DNA from: Hyphomicrobiales bacterium
GTDB taxonomy: Bacteria; Pseudomonadota; Alphaproteobacteria; Rhizobiales; Rhizobiaceae
Assembly (NCBI GenBank): GCA_900468285.1
Contig: UBTF01000001.1
Span: 372,001-436,000, forward strand
Length of the DNA stretch: 64,000 bases
Direction of reading: 5' to 3'
The notes below the pieces were generated by a model that saw only the letters and a list, made by a program, of their open reading frames with translations, had not been told where the DNA came from and did not search any database. The translations under genes were made by a program, and so were the position numbers. Shown here piece by piece: positions 34,645 through 43,487 of the stretch (position 1 is the stretch's first letter; each line of letters opens with the position of its first letter).

Positions 34645-35013
34645 TTAGCGGCAGAGCTTCAAGATGAAGTTTTCGGCCTCAATGACGGTGGTTGCTACCT
34701 TGGCCAGAGCGGCGCTGTCGCGACTGCCGTTCTCCACCGCTTCGGCGGCCGCAGAGACATTGAACGCTCCAACTGCATCCGCAGAACCCTTCAGACGATG
34801 CGCGATGCCCTTCATTCCGGCGTCATCTGCCGCAGCGAGGTCATGGAGCAAAGTGCGGGCATTACGGGTAAAGAGCTTGAGTATTTCGATCTCCAGCTCC
34901 TTGTCACCCATTGTCTGACGGGCCAGGTGCGTGAAGTCGATTGGCTTGCTGCTGGCGGGTGCCGCGCTGCCATAATTGTCCGGAGCTTCGAATGCGATAC
35001 TCAACGCTGCCAT
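34645..35013 (-). CDS. HPt domain phosphotransfer protein
   Basis: A 122-aa protein made of one histidine phosphotransfer domain. The phospho-accepting His72 stands in AHRLKGSADAVGA, the canonical HxxKG(S/A) motif, within a helical bundle. No kinase or receiver domain is fused and none is adjacent, so it is an orphan member of a phosphorelay. ATG at 35013 is chosen because GAGGA lies nine bases upstream; the frame stays open further upstream. It is divergent from the GPR gene. Confidence 0.88.
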   Translation of the reverse strand: MAALSIAFEAPDNYGSAAPASSKPIDFTHLARQTMGDKELEIEILKLFTRNARTLLHDLAAADDAGMKGIAHRLKGSADAVGAFNVSAAAEAVENGSRDSAALAKVATTVIEAENFILKLCR

Positions 35014-35488
35014 TTTGCATATTCCTCGTTTGGGCCAGTTTCTTGTTTTGAGGCACATCTGTCCTGCTATTACGCAGACTAGGATTTCGATGAGCTTAAA
35101 TTGGGGCACCAGACGCCGGCAAATCTTTCGCTATGGTTAATTTATGCTAAACTTAGGAGAAACAAGGCTTTCCGCGCGCGACCTCGGTTTAAAAACTGTT
35201 AACAAGCCATTCGTGATCCATCGCAGTCTCGCGGCATTAATTGTTTCAAAGGCGCAAATGTGTCACTACGATACTTCCGTATTGCACGACCTCGACACCG
35301 GTTGTGCAAATTCGGCGAGCAGATGAATATCGCCTGAAAGCCCGACAACGAGCTCTCAGGAAATGGTAAGACAAGACACTATATACCGGCTGGTACCGTG
35401 TCTTGAGGCAATATGGCGTCCATCCGCGCACAAGCGGCGAATGGATGGATGGCATGAGGCCGGGCGTAGAGTAACGAGGCGTAAGCGT
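35014..35488. other. Divergent promoter region of the HPt and GPR genes
   Basis: A 475-bp region with two near-matches to the CtrA site TTAA-N7-TTAA: TTAA-N7-TAAA at 35137-35151 and TTTA-N7-TTAAC at 35188-35203. Neither is exact. No convincing ORF is present; the GPR frame stays open upstream to 35363, but without a ribosome site. Confidence 0.35.
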
Positions 35489-38400
35489 ATGGCGAATAAC
35501 AAGATAAGCGACTCGATTGATGAGACTGCGTTTCAGGCATTGGAAGATGCCCTGCAGCTCGGCGCATACGAAACCAAGCCTGAGCCTCAGAAGAAATCGT
35601 CTCCAAAGCCTGCGGAGGCCCGCGTGCCAGAACAGCCAAGAGTGCAGGAACAGAGAAAATCCCGCCCAGCCGAACCGGCAACGCCGCCACGCGCTGCACC
35701 AGAACCCGCGCCCAGATCGCCATCTCTGGAAGCCGCGAATGATGGGACGAAGCGCAGCCCCGCCATGATTTTGAAATCCCTTGACGCCGGCTCGATGGCC
35801 GGCGCGCTGCGTAATGCAGGGATTTTTTCCGTTCTATGGGCCATTGCCGGCGTTGGCCTTGCCAATGTCATCTATGGCGACCTCATCTGGAACGTCAGTT
35901 CCCTCGCGGCGCTCTTCGCCATCCCCGGCGTCATGGCCATCATCGTCGGCGTCATCGTGCCGATCATGCTGTTCTTTGCCTTTGCGATCATGATGGCGCG
36001 CGCCCGCGATCTGCGCAACGCCGCCCGCTCAATGGCGGAAGTCGCGCTTCGCCTTGCTGAACCAGAAACCATCGCATCCGAACGGATCATGTCTGTGGGT
36101 CAGGCCGTTCGCCGCGAAGTTTCGGCGATGAACGATGGCATCGAACGGACGATTGCGCGCGCAACGGAACTCGAAACGCTCGTTCATTCCGAAGTCAATG
36201 CGCTGGAGCGTAGCTACGCCGATAACGAACTTCGCGTTCGCAGCCTCGTACAGGAACTGAGCGCAGAACGCGACGCAATCATCAATCACGCCGAGCGTAT
36301 TCGCTCGTCCATCGTCGGCGCACAGGATCAGATCAAGGAAGAGCTCTCCATCGTCGGTGAAGAGCTTTCCATGCGTCTTGCCACGAGTGGTGAGGCATTT
36401 GCGACGATGATCGACACCCGCTCTGCGGCGCTGCTTGAGAAGTCGCGTATTTCCACCGAAGCGATGGGCACCCTGATTTCGGCGAAAACCGACAATCTTC
36501 TCAAGGCCATCAATACGTCCGGCGCGACTCTATCGAACGAATTCGACCTGCGTCTGCATGATCTCAGCACCACGCTCGATGAACGCGGTAAACTGCTTCT
36601 GGAGCAGTTTGCGACGCAGGCATCGAACCTCAGCACCGGCACGGACAACCTTAACCGGTCTCTCGAAGAGCGGACCCGGCTTCTCAACGACATACTTTCG
36701 AAGCGTACGCTGGAAATCGGCCAGAATATCGAACGTGGGCAGCAGGTCATCGGCGGCTCTCTTGACAATGTTCTCGATAAGCTGACGACAACGCTTGAAG
36801 AAAAAGGCCTGTCTTTCCGCCAGAGCCTGCAGAATTCTGCAGACGATGCGATCATGGATATGGATCTGCGCTCGGGTCTCTTCGAGGAAAAACTGCAGAC
36901 AACGGTCGGCCTTGTCAATTCGGCCTTCGATGAGCGTGTCGCAGAGTTCGCGACCGCCTTCGACCAGCGCGCTGGCACTCTCGACAGCAAATTGATGGAA
37001 AGCCTCGCGCGGATCAATGAGACGGTTGCCGGCGGTACCGATTCCATCGATGGCATGCTCAATTCTGGCATCGAACGCCTCAGCACCACCCTCACAGACC
37101 AGTCCTTTGCGCTTGCAACGGCCCTGGGGACGGGTCAGGAAATGCTGGAAAGCACGCTGGAAAGCCACAGCCTTGAACTCAGCAAGGCCATCGGCGCTCG
37201 TACGGCGGAAATTACAGGCGCCTTTAGCGATACACATCAAAAAATTGACGCGGTTCTGGCGGAGCGCAGCACGGCCCTGTTTGGCGCTCTCGCCGCTACG
37301 CAGGATCGTTTCGATCTAGCCCTGGCCGACCGAGCCGAAGCCATTACCGGCTCCGTGTCTGGCACCGCCCAACACCTTGCAGCACTTCTCGAAGAGCGCG
37401 CTGCTGCCATCAACAATATTGTGGCAGATGTCGAACGGCGACTGGCAGAGACACTGGACAGCCGCGCTGCTGCCATCACTGGTGCGGTATCCGGCGTCGA
37501 GGAGCGCCTTGCAGACACTCTCGACGTTCGCACGGCAGCAATCCACCACGCCGTTGCCGGCGTTGAAGACCGTATCGCCGATACGCTGGAAAGCAGAACC
37601 GCCGCGCTGGCCAATGTCGTCTCGGGTGCGGAAAGCCGGATTGCGGAAACGCTCGACAGCAGAACTGCGGCCCTTAGTGGCGTCGTATCTGGCGTGGAAG
37701 AACGCATCGCGGACACGCTCGATAGCCGCACGATGGCCATCGACATGGCGTTTTCGACTGCTGAAGAACGTCTTTCCGAAACGTTGGACAACCGCACATC
37801 GGCTCTGAACACGGTCGTTTCGGGTGTCGAAGAGCGCATAGCAGACACGCTTGACAGCCGTACCATGGCACTCGACATGGCCTTCTCGGGCGCGGAAGAG
37901 CGCATCGCGGAAACTCTCGATTCTCGGACAGCCGCTCTCAACACTATCGTATCCGGTGTGGAAAGCCGCATTTCCGATACGATCGAGAATGGCACGAACT
38001 CACTCACGAATGTCGTAAGTGGCGTTGAAGACCGGATTGCTGAGACACTGGATAGCCGGACGGCCGCTCTCAATAGCGTGGTCTCAGGTGTAGAAGAGCG
38101 CATCGCTGATACACTCGACAGCCGCACCATGGCTATCGACATGGCGTTCTCCGGTGCGGAAGAGCGTATTGCGGAAACTCTCGACTCCCGGACAGCCGCT
38201 CTCAGCAGCGTCGTATCAGGCGTCGAGGAGCGTATCGCCGATACACTCGACAGCCGCACCATGGCCATCGACATGGCATTCTCCGGTGCGGAAGAACGGA
38301 TTGCGGGAACGCTCGATACACGGACGGCTGCCTTGAGCAACGTTGTTTCAGGCGTCGAAGACCGCATTGCCAAAACCCTGGACAGCAGAACCGCAGCGCT

Positions 38401-41400
38401 CAACTCCGTTGTTTCGGGTGTTGAGGAACGCCTCGCAGATACACTCGACAGCCGTACCATGGCCATCGACATGGCGTTCTCCGGTGCGGAAGAACGCATC
38501 GCAGAAACACTGGATAGCCGCACAGCGGCCCTGAGAAACACCGTTTCTGGCGTTGAAGAACGTATCGCCGACACGCTTGATAGCCGCACACTTGCCATTG
38601 ACATGGCATTCGCCGGTGCCGAGGAACGCCTTTCCGAAACTCTGGAAAATCGTGCGCAGGCGCTGACCAACACCGTAAACAGTGTAGAAGGTCGCCTCGC
38701 CGAGACCCTGGAAAGCCGTACATCTGCCCTGCAGAACGCTGTATCCGGTGTTGAAGACCGCATCGCCGATGTCATGGACAGCCGCGCGCTGGCAATCGAC
38801 ATGGCAATTTCGGGCGCTGAAGAGCGGATTACCGAGACGCTGGACAACCGCGCCCATGCACTGACCCAGTCTGTAACCGATGCAGAGCAGCGTCTTGCCT
38901 CCACCGCTTCAACTCTTGAAGAAGCGTTGTCCGTTGGCCATCTTCGCCTCGATACGATGCTTGGCGTTCAGGCAGATGCGATAACGAGAACGGTTGAGCG
39001 CAACAGCGGGCTTATCGAACAAACGGTCGGCACTGCTGCGACACGCATTGAAACCGCCATCGAAGGCGGCGCAGGCCGCTTCTCCGAGACCATGGAAAAT
39101 GGCGTTTCACGCCTGGAGAACAATCTGGTCTCCTCGCATGAGCAGCTTCGCGCCACGCTCGATCAGCACCACGGAGCCTTCGCGGAAACCTTGGGTTCCG
39201 CTCAGGAACGCATCAACGATCTGCTCTCCGAACAGGCCATGTCGATCGGCACGACGATTGCATCGAGCGCAAGTATGCTGGAAATGTCTCTGGAGACACA
39301 GCAAGAAGCCATTCAGCGCACGATCGACACCAGCGGAGCGACACTTGAGGAGCGCCTGCGCAACAGCGCAAGTGCCGTTTCCGCCCGCATGGATGACGCC
39401 GCACAGCAAATCGGCGGCGCGGCTGAGGCACTCTCGCAGCGTGTCGAGCAGTCTGTCACCGCTGTTTCCACCCGCCTTGATGAAACGGGCGCACGTCTTG
39501 AAACCAACATCGACGGTCTGCAGACGCGCCTTCAGGCCGATCTGAGCACGGTCAATTCTTCCATCGAAGATGCCAGCCGCAAGATTTCCGAAACACTCGA
39601 TGGCAAGACCGCCGATTTTGTACGTACCAGCGACGATGCCACGCAGCGTATCGCAGGTGTTCTCGACAGCGGCACGGCCCGCATCGACGAGCGTCTCGGC
39701 ACCATGGATCGCGCGCTCAATATCGGCCTTGAGAACGTCAACCGTACCATCGAAGGCAAGGCAACCAATCTCGCTGTCACCCTGCGGGATGCGGTGGTCA
39801 ACGCCACTCAGACCATGGATGGTGAAGCCCTGCGGTCGACGGAAATCCTCGCCAAGACGGGTTCCGATTTCGCCGAGCAGATGAAGACCCGCAACGACGA
39901 GTTTGCCCGCGCCATCGAGCAGCGCTCTGAAGATATCGTGGGTCGTATATCCGAAGCTCAGGGTCGCCTCTCGGGCCAGGCCGCAGCGGTCGCCCAGACA
40001 TTCTCGGAAGCTGGCAATGCCATCGTCAACAAGGTGGCGGAGGCCGAGGCTGTCGTCCGTTCACAGGTTGGCGCAATTTCCGAAACGCTTTCTGGCGTAG
40101 AGAGCTCGCTGGACGCCCGTGGTGAATCGATTCGCTCGACACTGGACAGCCGCACCCGCGAACTCAACTCCATGCTGGCAAGCCGGTCTGCCGAGTTGTC
40201 CCGCCTCATCGAAGAAAAAGCGAAGCCTATCGTCAATGAATATGCGACGATTGGCCAGAATGCTGCCGAAAAGATTGTGACGGCAGCACAGCAGAGCGCA
40301 AGCCTGCTGGCGGAAAGCAACAGCGGCATGGCGCAACTGGTCGAGCAGGCTATCGGCGATTACGCCAAGGCTGGCGCAGACGCCGCAGACAAGCTGGTAT
40401 CGGCTACCCGCCAGAGCACGACGATGCTGTCCGAAACGCATTCCGGCATGGCGAATGTCGTCACGGATGCAGTAGACAGCCTCAATGTGGCGGTCGCGCG
40501 TGCCTCGCAGGAGTTCAAGGCAGCCGATCACTCGCTCAATACTGCTGCGACGAGCTTCTCGGACTCCGCATCTCGCGCCGCTGACATGGTTTCTAGCTCG
40601 AGCCGCCTGCTGGAAGGCAAAATCGATCGCCTGTCCAATATCTCCGGCCAGACATTGTCGCAGGTTGCAGGGATCGTTGGCCGCTTCGAGGAACATTCCT
40701 CCGTGCTTTCGCAGGCTTCCGAGCTGCTGAGTGCAGCCCAGACAAGCCTTGTCGGAACACTGGAAGAACGCCAGGAGGCACTTCGCACGCTTTCCGTTGG
40801 CCTGCTGACCCGTTCCGAAGAAATCGAGAACTCCATGAAGGGCGTCATGGGCGTTGTTGAACAGACCCTTGCACAGGCCGAACAGCGTGCGGCCAATGTT
40901 GCAGGTAATCTGCGCGATAACCTGAGTTCTTCCTTTGACCACATCGGTCGCTCGCTGGACGAGACAGAAAATCGCGCGCAGCTCGCGGCACAGAATATGC
41001 GCGGTGCGCTGCTCTCTGCCGGTGAAGATGCAAGCCGTTCTATCGAAGGCACGATGGCGGACGCACAGAAATACTCCGACGAACTGGTCAACCGCCTGCG
41101 CGGCGGTGTCGCCTCCTCGCTCTCGGATGTGGACAAGCTGCTTGGCAACGCCACCGACAAGTCTGCCGCCGCAGCCGCCGTTCTTCGCGATACACTGCGT
41201 GAAGCCGTGGAAGAAGCGGTCGCGCGGTTTGCGGGTGCAACGGATGAAATCCGTCGCTCCAGCGTTGATATCCGCAAGGAGCTCGACCAGACGCGTGCTG
41301 AACTGAAACGCGGTGCCTTCGATCTGCCGGAAGAGGCCAAGGAGAGTGCTGCGGCCATGCGTCGTGCGGTTTCCGAACAGATCAAGGCGCTTCAGGATAT

Positions 41401-42178
41401 TTCTCAGCTCGTCGGACGCTCGACACAGCAGCTGGAAATCTCCGAACCTGCTGCACGTGCGATCGCTGCAACCAGACAGGCTCCAGCACCGCAGATCCAG
41501 CCGCAGCCGCAGCCACGCGCAGAACAGCCGCGTCCTCAGCCAGCGGCCTCCACCGTGGTTCCGCCTTCGCCTGCTCTCGCCCGCCCTGCACAGCAACCCG
41601 TTGCGCAGCCACAGCCATCAGCACCGCAGTTCCGCACCACGCAGCCAGCTGAAGCCCGTGCTGTGCCGCCGCAGGCAGGCTTGGCAGCCCCGGCACAGCG
41701 TCGTGAAGATGGCGGTGGCTGGATCAGCGATCTCTTGCGCGGAGCATCGCGTGATGCTCAGGAGGCAAGCGCTGCTGCTCCGAGACAATCCGCCGAGCCT
41801 CAGACCCGTGCAGCGGATCCGCGCAATCCACGCCACGTGGTGGAATCGCTTAACTCCCTTTCGGTCGATATCGCACGCGCGATTGACCATGATGCGTCGG
41901 TAGAGCTTTGGGGTCGCTACCAGAGAGGCGAACGCGACGTCTTCACCCGCCGCCTCTACACGCTGAAGGGTCAACAGACCTTCGACGAGATCAAGCGGAA
42001 GTATGAGCGCGAAGCGGAATTCCGCACTGCGGTCGATCGCTACATCTCTGATTTCGAAAAGCTGCTTGCAGATGTTGCAAGGACCGATCGCGATCGGACG
42101 GTCACTCAGTCTTACCTGACATCCGATACGGGCAAGGTCTATACGATGCTTGCCCACGCCGCCGGCCGCTTCAACTAA
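35489..42178 (+). CDS. rgsE: Growth Pole Ring protein (GPR/RgsE), giant apolipoprotein-like coiled-coil protein
   Basis: A 2229-aa inner-membrane protein. After a Pro/Glu/Lys-rich cytosolic start come two transmembrane helices (about 108-130 and 138-170). Roughly 1800 residues of alpha-helical sequence follow, including about 25 tandem 22-residue repeats (580-1129; consensus SGVEERIADTLDSRTMAIDMAF). The last quarter has a Pro/Gln-rich linker (about 1985-2070) and a conserved helical end. Size, topology and repeat type match GPR of A. tumefaciens and RgsE of S. meliloti, which form a ring at the growing pole and are needed for polar growth; the published GPR is somewhat shorter, as I recall. 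ATG at 35489 has GAGG nine bases upstream. A strong terminator follows. Confidence 0.92.
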   Translation: MANNKISDSIDETAFQALEDALQLGAYETKPEPQKKSSPKPAEARVPEQPRVQEQRKSRPAEPATPPRAAPEPAPRSPSLEAANDGTKRSPAMILKSLDAGSMAGALRNAGIFSVLWAIAGVGLANVIYGDLIWNVSSLAALFAIPGVMAIIVGVIVPIMLFFAFAIMMARARDLRNAARSMAEVALRLAEPETIASERIMSVGQAVRREVSAMNDGIERTIARATELETLVHSEVNALERSYADNELRVRSLVQELSAERDAIINHAERIRSSIVGAQDQIKEELSIVGEELSMRLATSGEAFATMIDTRSAALLEKSRISTEAMGTLISAKTDNLLKAINTSGATLSNEFDLRLHDLSTTLDERGKLLLEQFATQASNLSTGTDNLNRSLEERTRLLNDILSKRTLEIGQNIERGQQVIGGSLDNVLDKLTTTLEEKGLSFRQSLQNSADDAIMDMDLRSGLFEEKLQTTVGLVNSAFDERVAEFATAFDQRAGTLDSKLMESLARINETVAGGTDSIDGMLNSGIERLSTTLTDQSFALATALGTGQEMLESTLESHSLELSKAIGARTAEITGAFSDTHQKIDAVLAERSTALFGALAATQDRFDLALADRAEAITGSVSGTAQHLAALLEERAAAINNIVADVERRLAETLDSRAAAITGAVSGVEERLADTLDVRTAAIHHAVAGVEDRIADTLESRTAALANVVSGAESRIAETLDSRTAALSGVVSGVEERIADTLDSRTMAIDMAFSTAEERLSETLDNRTSALNTVVSGVEERIADTLDSRTMALDMAFSGAEERIAETLDSRTAALNTIVSGVESRISDTIENGTNSLTNVVSGVEDRIAETLDSRTAALNSVVSGVEERIADTLDSRTMAIDMAFSGAEERIAETLDSRTAALSSVVSGVEERIADTLDSRTMAIDMAFSGAEERIAGTLDTRTAALSNVVSGVEDRIAKTLDSRTAALNSVVSGVEERLADTLDSRTMAIDMAFSGAEERIAETLDSRTAALRNTVSGVEERIADTLDSRTLAIDMAFAGAEERLSETLENRAQALTNTVNSVEGRLAETLESRTSALQNAVSGVEDRIADVMDSRALAIDMAISGAEERITETLDNRAHALTQSVTDAEQRLASTASTLEEALSVGHLRLDTMLGVQADAITRTVERNSGLIEQTVGTAATRIETAIEGGAGRFSETMENGVSRLENNLVSSHEQLRATLDQHHGAFAETLGSAQERINDLLSEQAMSIGTTIASSASMLEMSLETQQEAIQRTIDTSGATLEERLRNSASAVSARMDDAAQQIGGAAEALSQRVEQSVTAVSTRLDETGARLETNIDGLQTRLQADLSTVNSSIEDASRKISETLDGKTADFVRTSDDATQRIAGVLDSGTARIDERLGTMDRALNIGLENVNRTIEGKATNLAVTLRDAVVNATQTMDGEALRSTEILAKTGSDFAEQMKTRNDEFARAIEQRSEDIVGRISEAQGRLSGQAAAVAQTFSEAGNAIVNKVAEAEAVVRSQVGAISETLSGVESSLDARGESIRSTLDSRTRELNSMLASRSAELSRLIEEKAKPIVNEYATIGQNAAEKIVTAAQQSASLLAESNSGMAQLVEQAIGDYAKAGADAADKLVSATRQSTTMLSETHSGMANVVTDAVDSLNVAVARASQEFKAADHSLNTAATSFSDSASRAADMVSSSSRLLEGKIDRLSNISGQTLSQVAGIVGRFEEHSSVLSQASELLSAAQTSLVGTLEERQEALRTLSVGLLTRSEEIENSMKGVMGVVEQTLAQAEQRAANVAGNLRDNLSSSFDHIGRSLDETENRAQLAAQNMRGALLSAGEDASRSIEGTMADAQKYSDELVNRLRGGVASSLSDVDKLLGNATDKSAAAAAVLRDTLREAVEEAVARFAGATDEIRRSSVDIRKELDQTRAELKRGAFDLPEEAKESAAAMRRAVSEQIKALQDISQLVGRSTQQLEISEPAARAIAATRQAPAPQIQPQPQPRAEQPRPQPAASTVVPPSPALARPAQQPVAQPQPSAPQFRTTQPAEARAVPPQAGLAAPAQRREDGGGWISDLLRGASRDAQEASAAAPRQSAEPQTRAADPRNPRHVVESLNSLSVDIARAIDHDASVELWGRYQRGERDVFTRRLYTLKGQQTFDEIKRKYEREAEFRTAVDRYISDFEKLLADVARTDRDRTVTQSYLTSDTGKVYTMLAHAAGRFN
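37226..38875 (+). repeat. Tandem array of about 25 66-bp repeats inside the GPR gene
   Basis: By counting the translated sequence, 25 units of 22 residues run without a gap between 37226 and 38875. From about the eighth unit on, two unit types alternate, one ending in DMAF and one in a variable Ala-Leu segment, giving a 132-bp super-repeat. Several units are nearly identical in protein. A 22-residue unit is the length of apolipoprotein A-type amphipathic helices. Confidence 0.93.
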
Positions 42179-42199
42179 GTCGCCATCGGGAACAGTCAC

Positions 42200-42233
42200 A
42201 GCCCTTCCGGTTCTGCCGGGAGGGCTTTTTTTT
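42200..42233 (+). terminator. Terminator of the GPR gene
   Basis: An 11-base stem AGCCCTTCCGG / CCGGGAGGGCT with a 5-base loop, followed by seven T residues. Confidence 0.93.
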
Positions 42234-42350
42234 GCTGTTCGACCATGCCTTGAAGAAAAACCTCACAGGATTTATATGGAGGTTGCGAGGACGACCTCGG
42301 CCATTTTGGTGACAGCATACGGGACGGCCCGGAACTTTCGGGAGTATCCC

Positions 42351-42788
42351 ATGCGAACCATCGCAGATCGTATCCGCCACGCACTCAGCTTCGAAATCAT
42401 TGGCCTTATCCTTGTCATACCTTTGGGCGCCTGGGTTTTTGGAGTGCCCGCTGAGGATATTGGCGTCGTTGGCGTTGTAAGCGCCACGATCGCAACGGCC
42501 TGGAACTACCTCTATAATCTGGCTTTCGACCACGCCATGAAGCGGTTCAGGGGTACGACGCAGAAGACGACAGTCATACGCGTTGCCCATGCAGTCTTGT
42601 TCGAACTCGGCCTGCTGGTCGTGCTGATGCCGTTCATAGCTTGGTACCTGAACATCACCCTCATGCATGCACTTGTCATGGACGTGTCATTCGCCCTTTT
42701 CTACGTCGTCTACGCTTTCGTCTTCAACTGGTGCTACGATCGGCTGTTTCCGCTACCCGAATGGAAAACAGAAATGCAGACGAAGTAA
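42351..42788 (+). CDS. PACE-family efflux transporter
   Basis: A 145-aa inner-membrane protein with four transmembrane helices arranged as two bacterial transmembrane pair modules: RIRHALSFEIIGL...ATAWNYLYNLAFD and RVAHAVLFELGLL...YAFVFNWCYD. This duplicated pattern and the length define the PACE family, whose best-known member AceI exports chlorhexidine. The natural substrate is probably a polyamine-like compound but is not evident here. ATG at 42351 has GGGAG six bases upstream. It converges on the Mla operon. Confidence 0.88.
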   Translation: MRTIADRIRHALSFEIIGLILVIPLGAWVFGVPAEDIGVVGVVSATIATAWNYLYNLAFDHAMKRFRGTTQKTTVIRVAHAVLFELGLLVVLMPFIAWYLNITLMHALVMDVSFALFYVVYAFVFNWCYDRLFPLPEWKTEMQTK

Positions 42789-42794
42789 CGAAAA

Positions 42795-42832
42795 CAAAAA
42801 CGCCGCGCATCTTTCGATACGCGGCGTTTAAA
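42795..42832. terminator. Bidirectional terminator between the PACE gene and the Mla operon
   Basis: A 9-bp stem AACGCCGCG / CGCGGCGTT has a run TTTTTGTTTTC on the minus strand and TTTAAAT on the plus strand. It is strongest for the minus-strand operon. Confidence 0.85.
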
Positions 42833-42849
42833 TCTGGAAATTCAAAGCC

Positions 42850-43458
42850 TTAAAGCGAGCGGAGCGTCCAATTGACGATCTCTCGCGACGATGACGCAAA
42901 TGCGTTGTCCAACGCCTTTACGAGGTTTGCATTGCCGGAGCCGCTAACCCTCGCGCTCGAGCGGAAAACTTCCTGCGCCCTGACCGTGCCGTTCTTGTCG
43001 TTGAGCAGTTTCACCGAAATCTCGATATACGCAATGTTCTTCGTCGTATCGACTTCGAAGGCGCGGATGTCGGTCACGACCTGATAGTCGATTGCGAGGC
43101 CCTGCCCCGGACGTCCGACGCCGCCGAGCTTTCCTGTATCTTCAAAAGCTTCCACAAGCTTCGACTGCACCATACGCGGCAGCTTGTCGCTCCACTGTGA
43201 ACTGGCGAGGTATTGCACCTCGGAGCCCGACAGGCGTACGACGATATTCTCGCTGTCCAGCGCTTTCAACGCGGTTGGATCCGCAATCAGCAACTGGCGC
43301 GACTTCAGCGATGGTGCCTGCGAGACCTGCGGCGATGACACGGAAAGATCGAACGTATCATTCTTGGCACTCCCACCGCAGCCGGTGAGCAAGCCAGCCA
43401 TGACCGGCAGCACGACAAGAAGACCGGTTTTGGCCGCGCGAACACCCGGCCTGCGCAT
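42850..43458 (-). CDS. ABC-type transport auxiliary lipoprotein of the Mla-like operon
   Basis: A 202-aa lipoprotein with a lipobox LLTGC (Cys27) after a basic, hydrophobic signal. The body matches the ABC-type transport auxiliary family (PqiC/YmbA-like, DUF330), with NIVVRLSGSEVQYLASSQWSD and a TDIRAFEVD segment. In this operon it replaces the soluble MlaC as the likely outer-membrane-side partner of the MCE protein. ATG at 43458 has GAGAG eight bases upstream; a TTG at 43491 would overlap the mlaD-like stop by four bases. It is the last gene of the operon. Confidence 0.85.
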   Translation of the reverse strand: MRRPGVRAAKTGLLVVLPVMAGLLTGCGGSAKNDTFDLSVSSPQVSQAPSLKSRQLLIADPTALKALDSENIVVRLSGSEVQYLASSQWSDKLPRMVQSKLVEAFEDTGKLGGVGRPGQGLAIDYQVVTDIRAFEVDTTKNIAYIEISVKLLNDKNGTVRAQEVFRSSARVSGSGNANLVKALDNAFASSSREIVNWTLRSL

Positions 43459-43487
43459 CAACAAAACTCTCAAATTCCTAACCCCCG

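Noticed and set aside
37226-38875. Possible CRISPR array
   Set aside because: The repeats are contiguous 66-bp coding units without spacers and translate into one continuous helix.
37237-38904. 555-codon minus-strand repetitive ORF (and a 511-codon one at 40061-41596)
   Set aside because: Both lie antisense to GPR; the repeats simply reflect the 66-bp array on the other strand.
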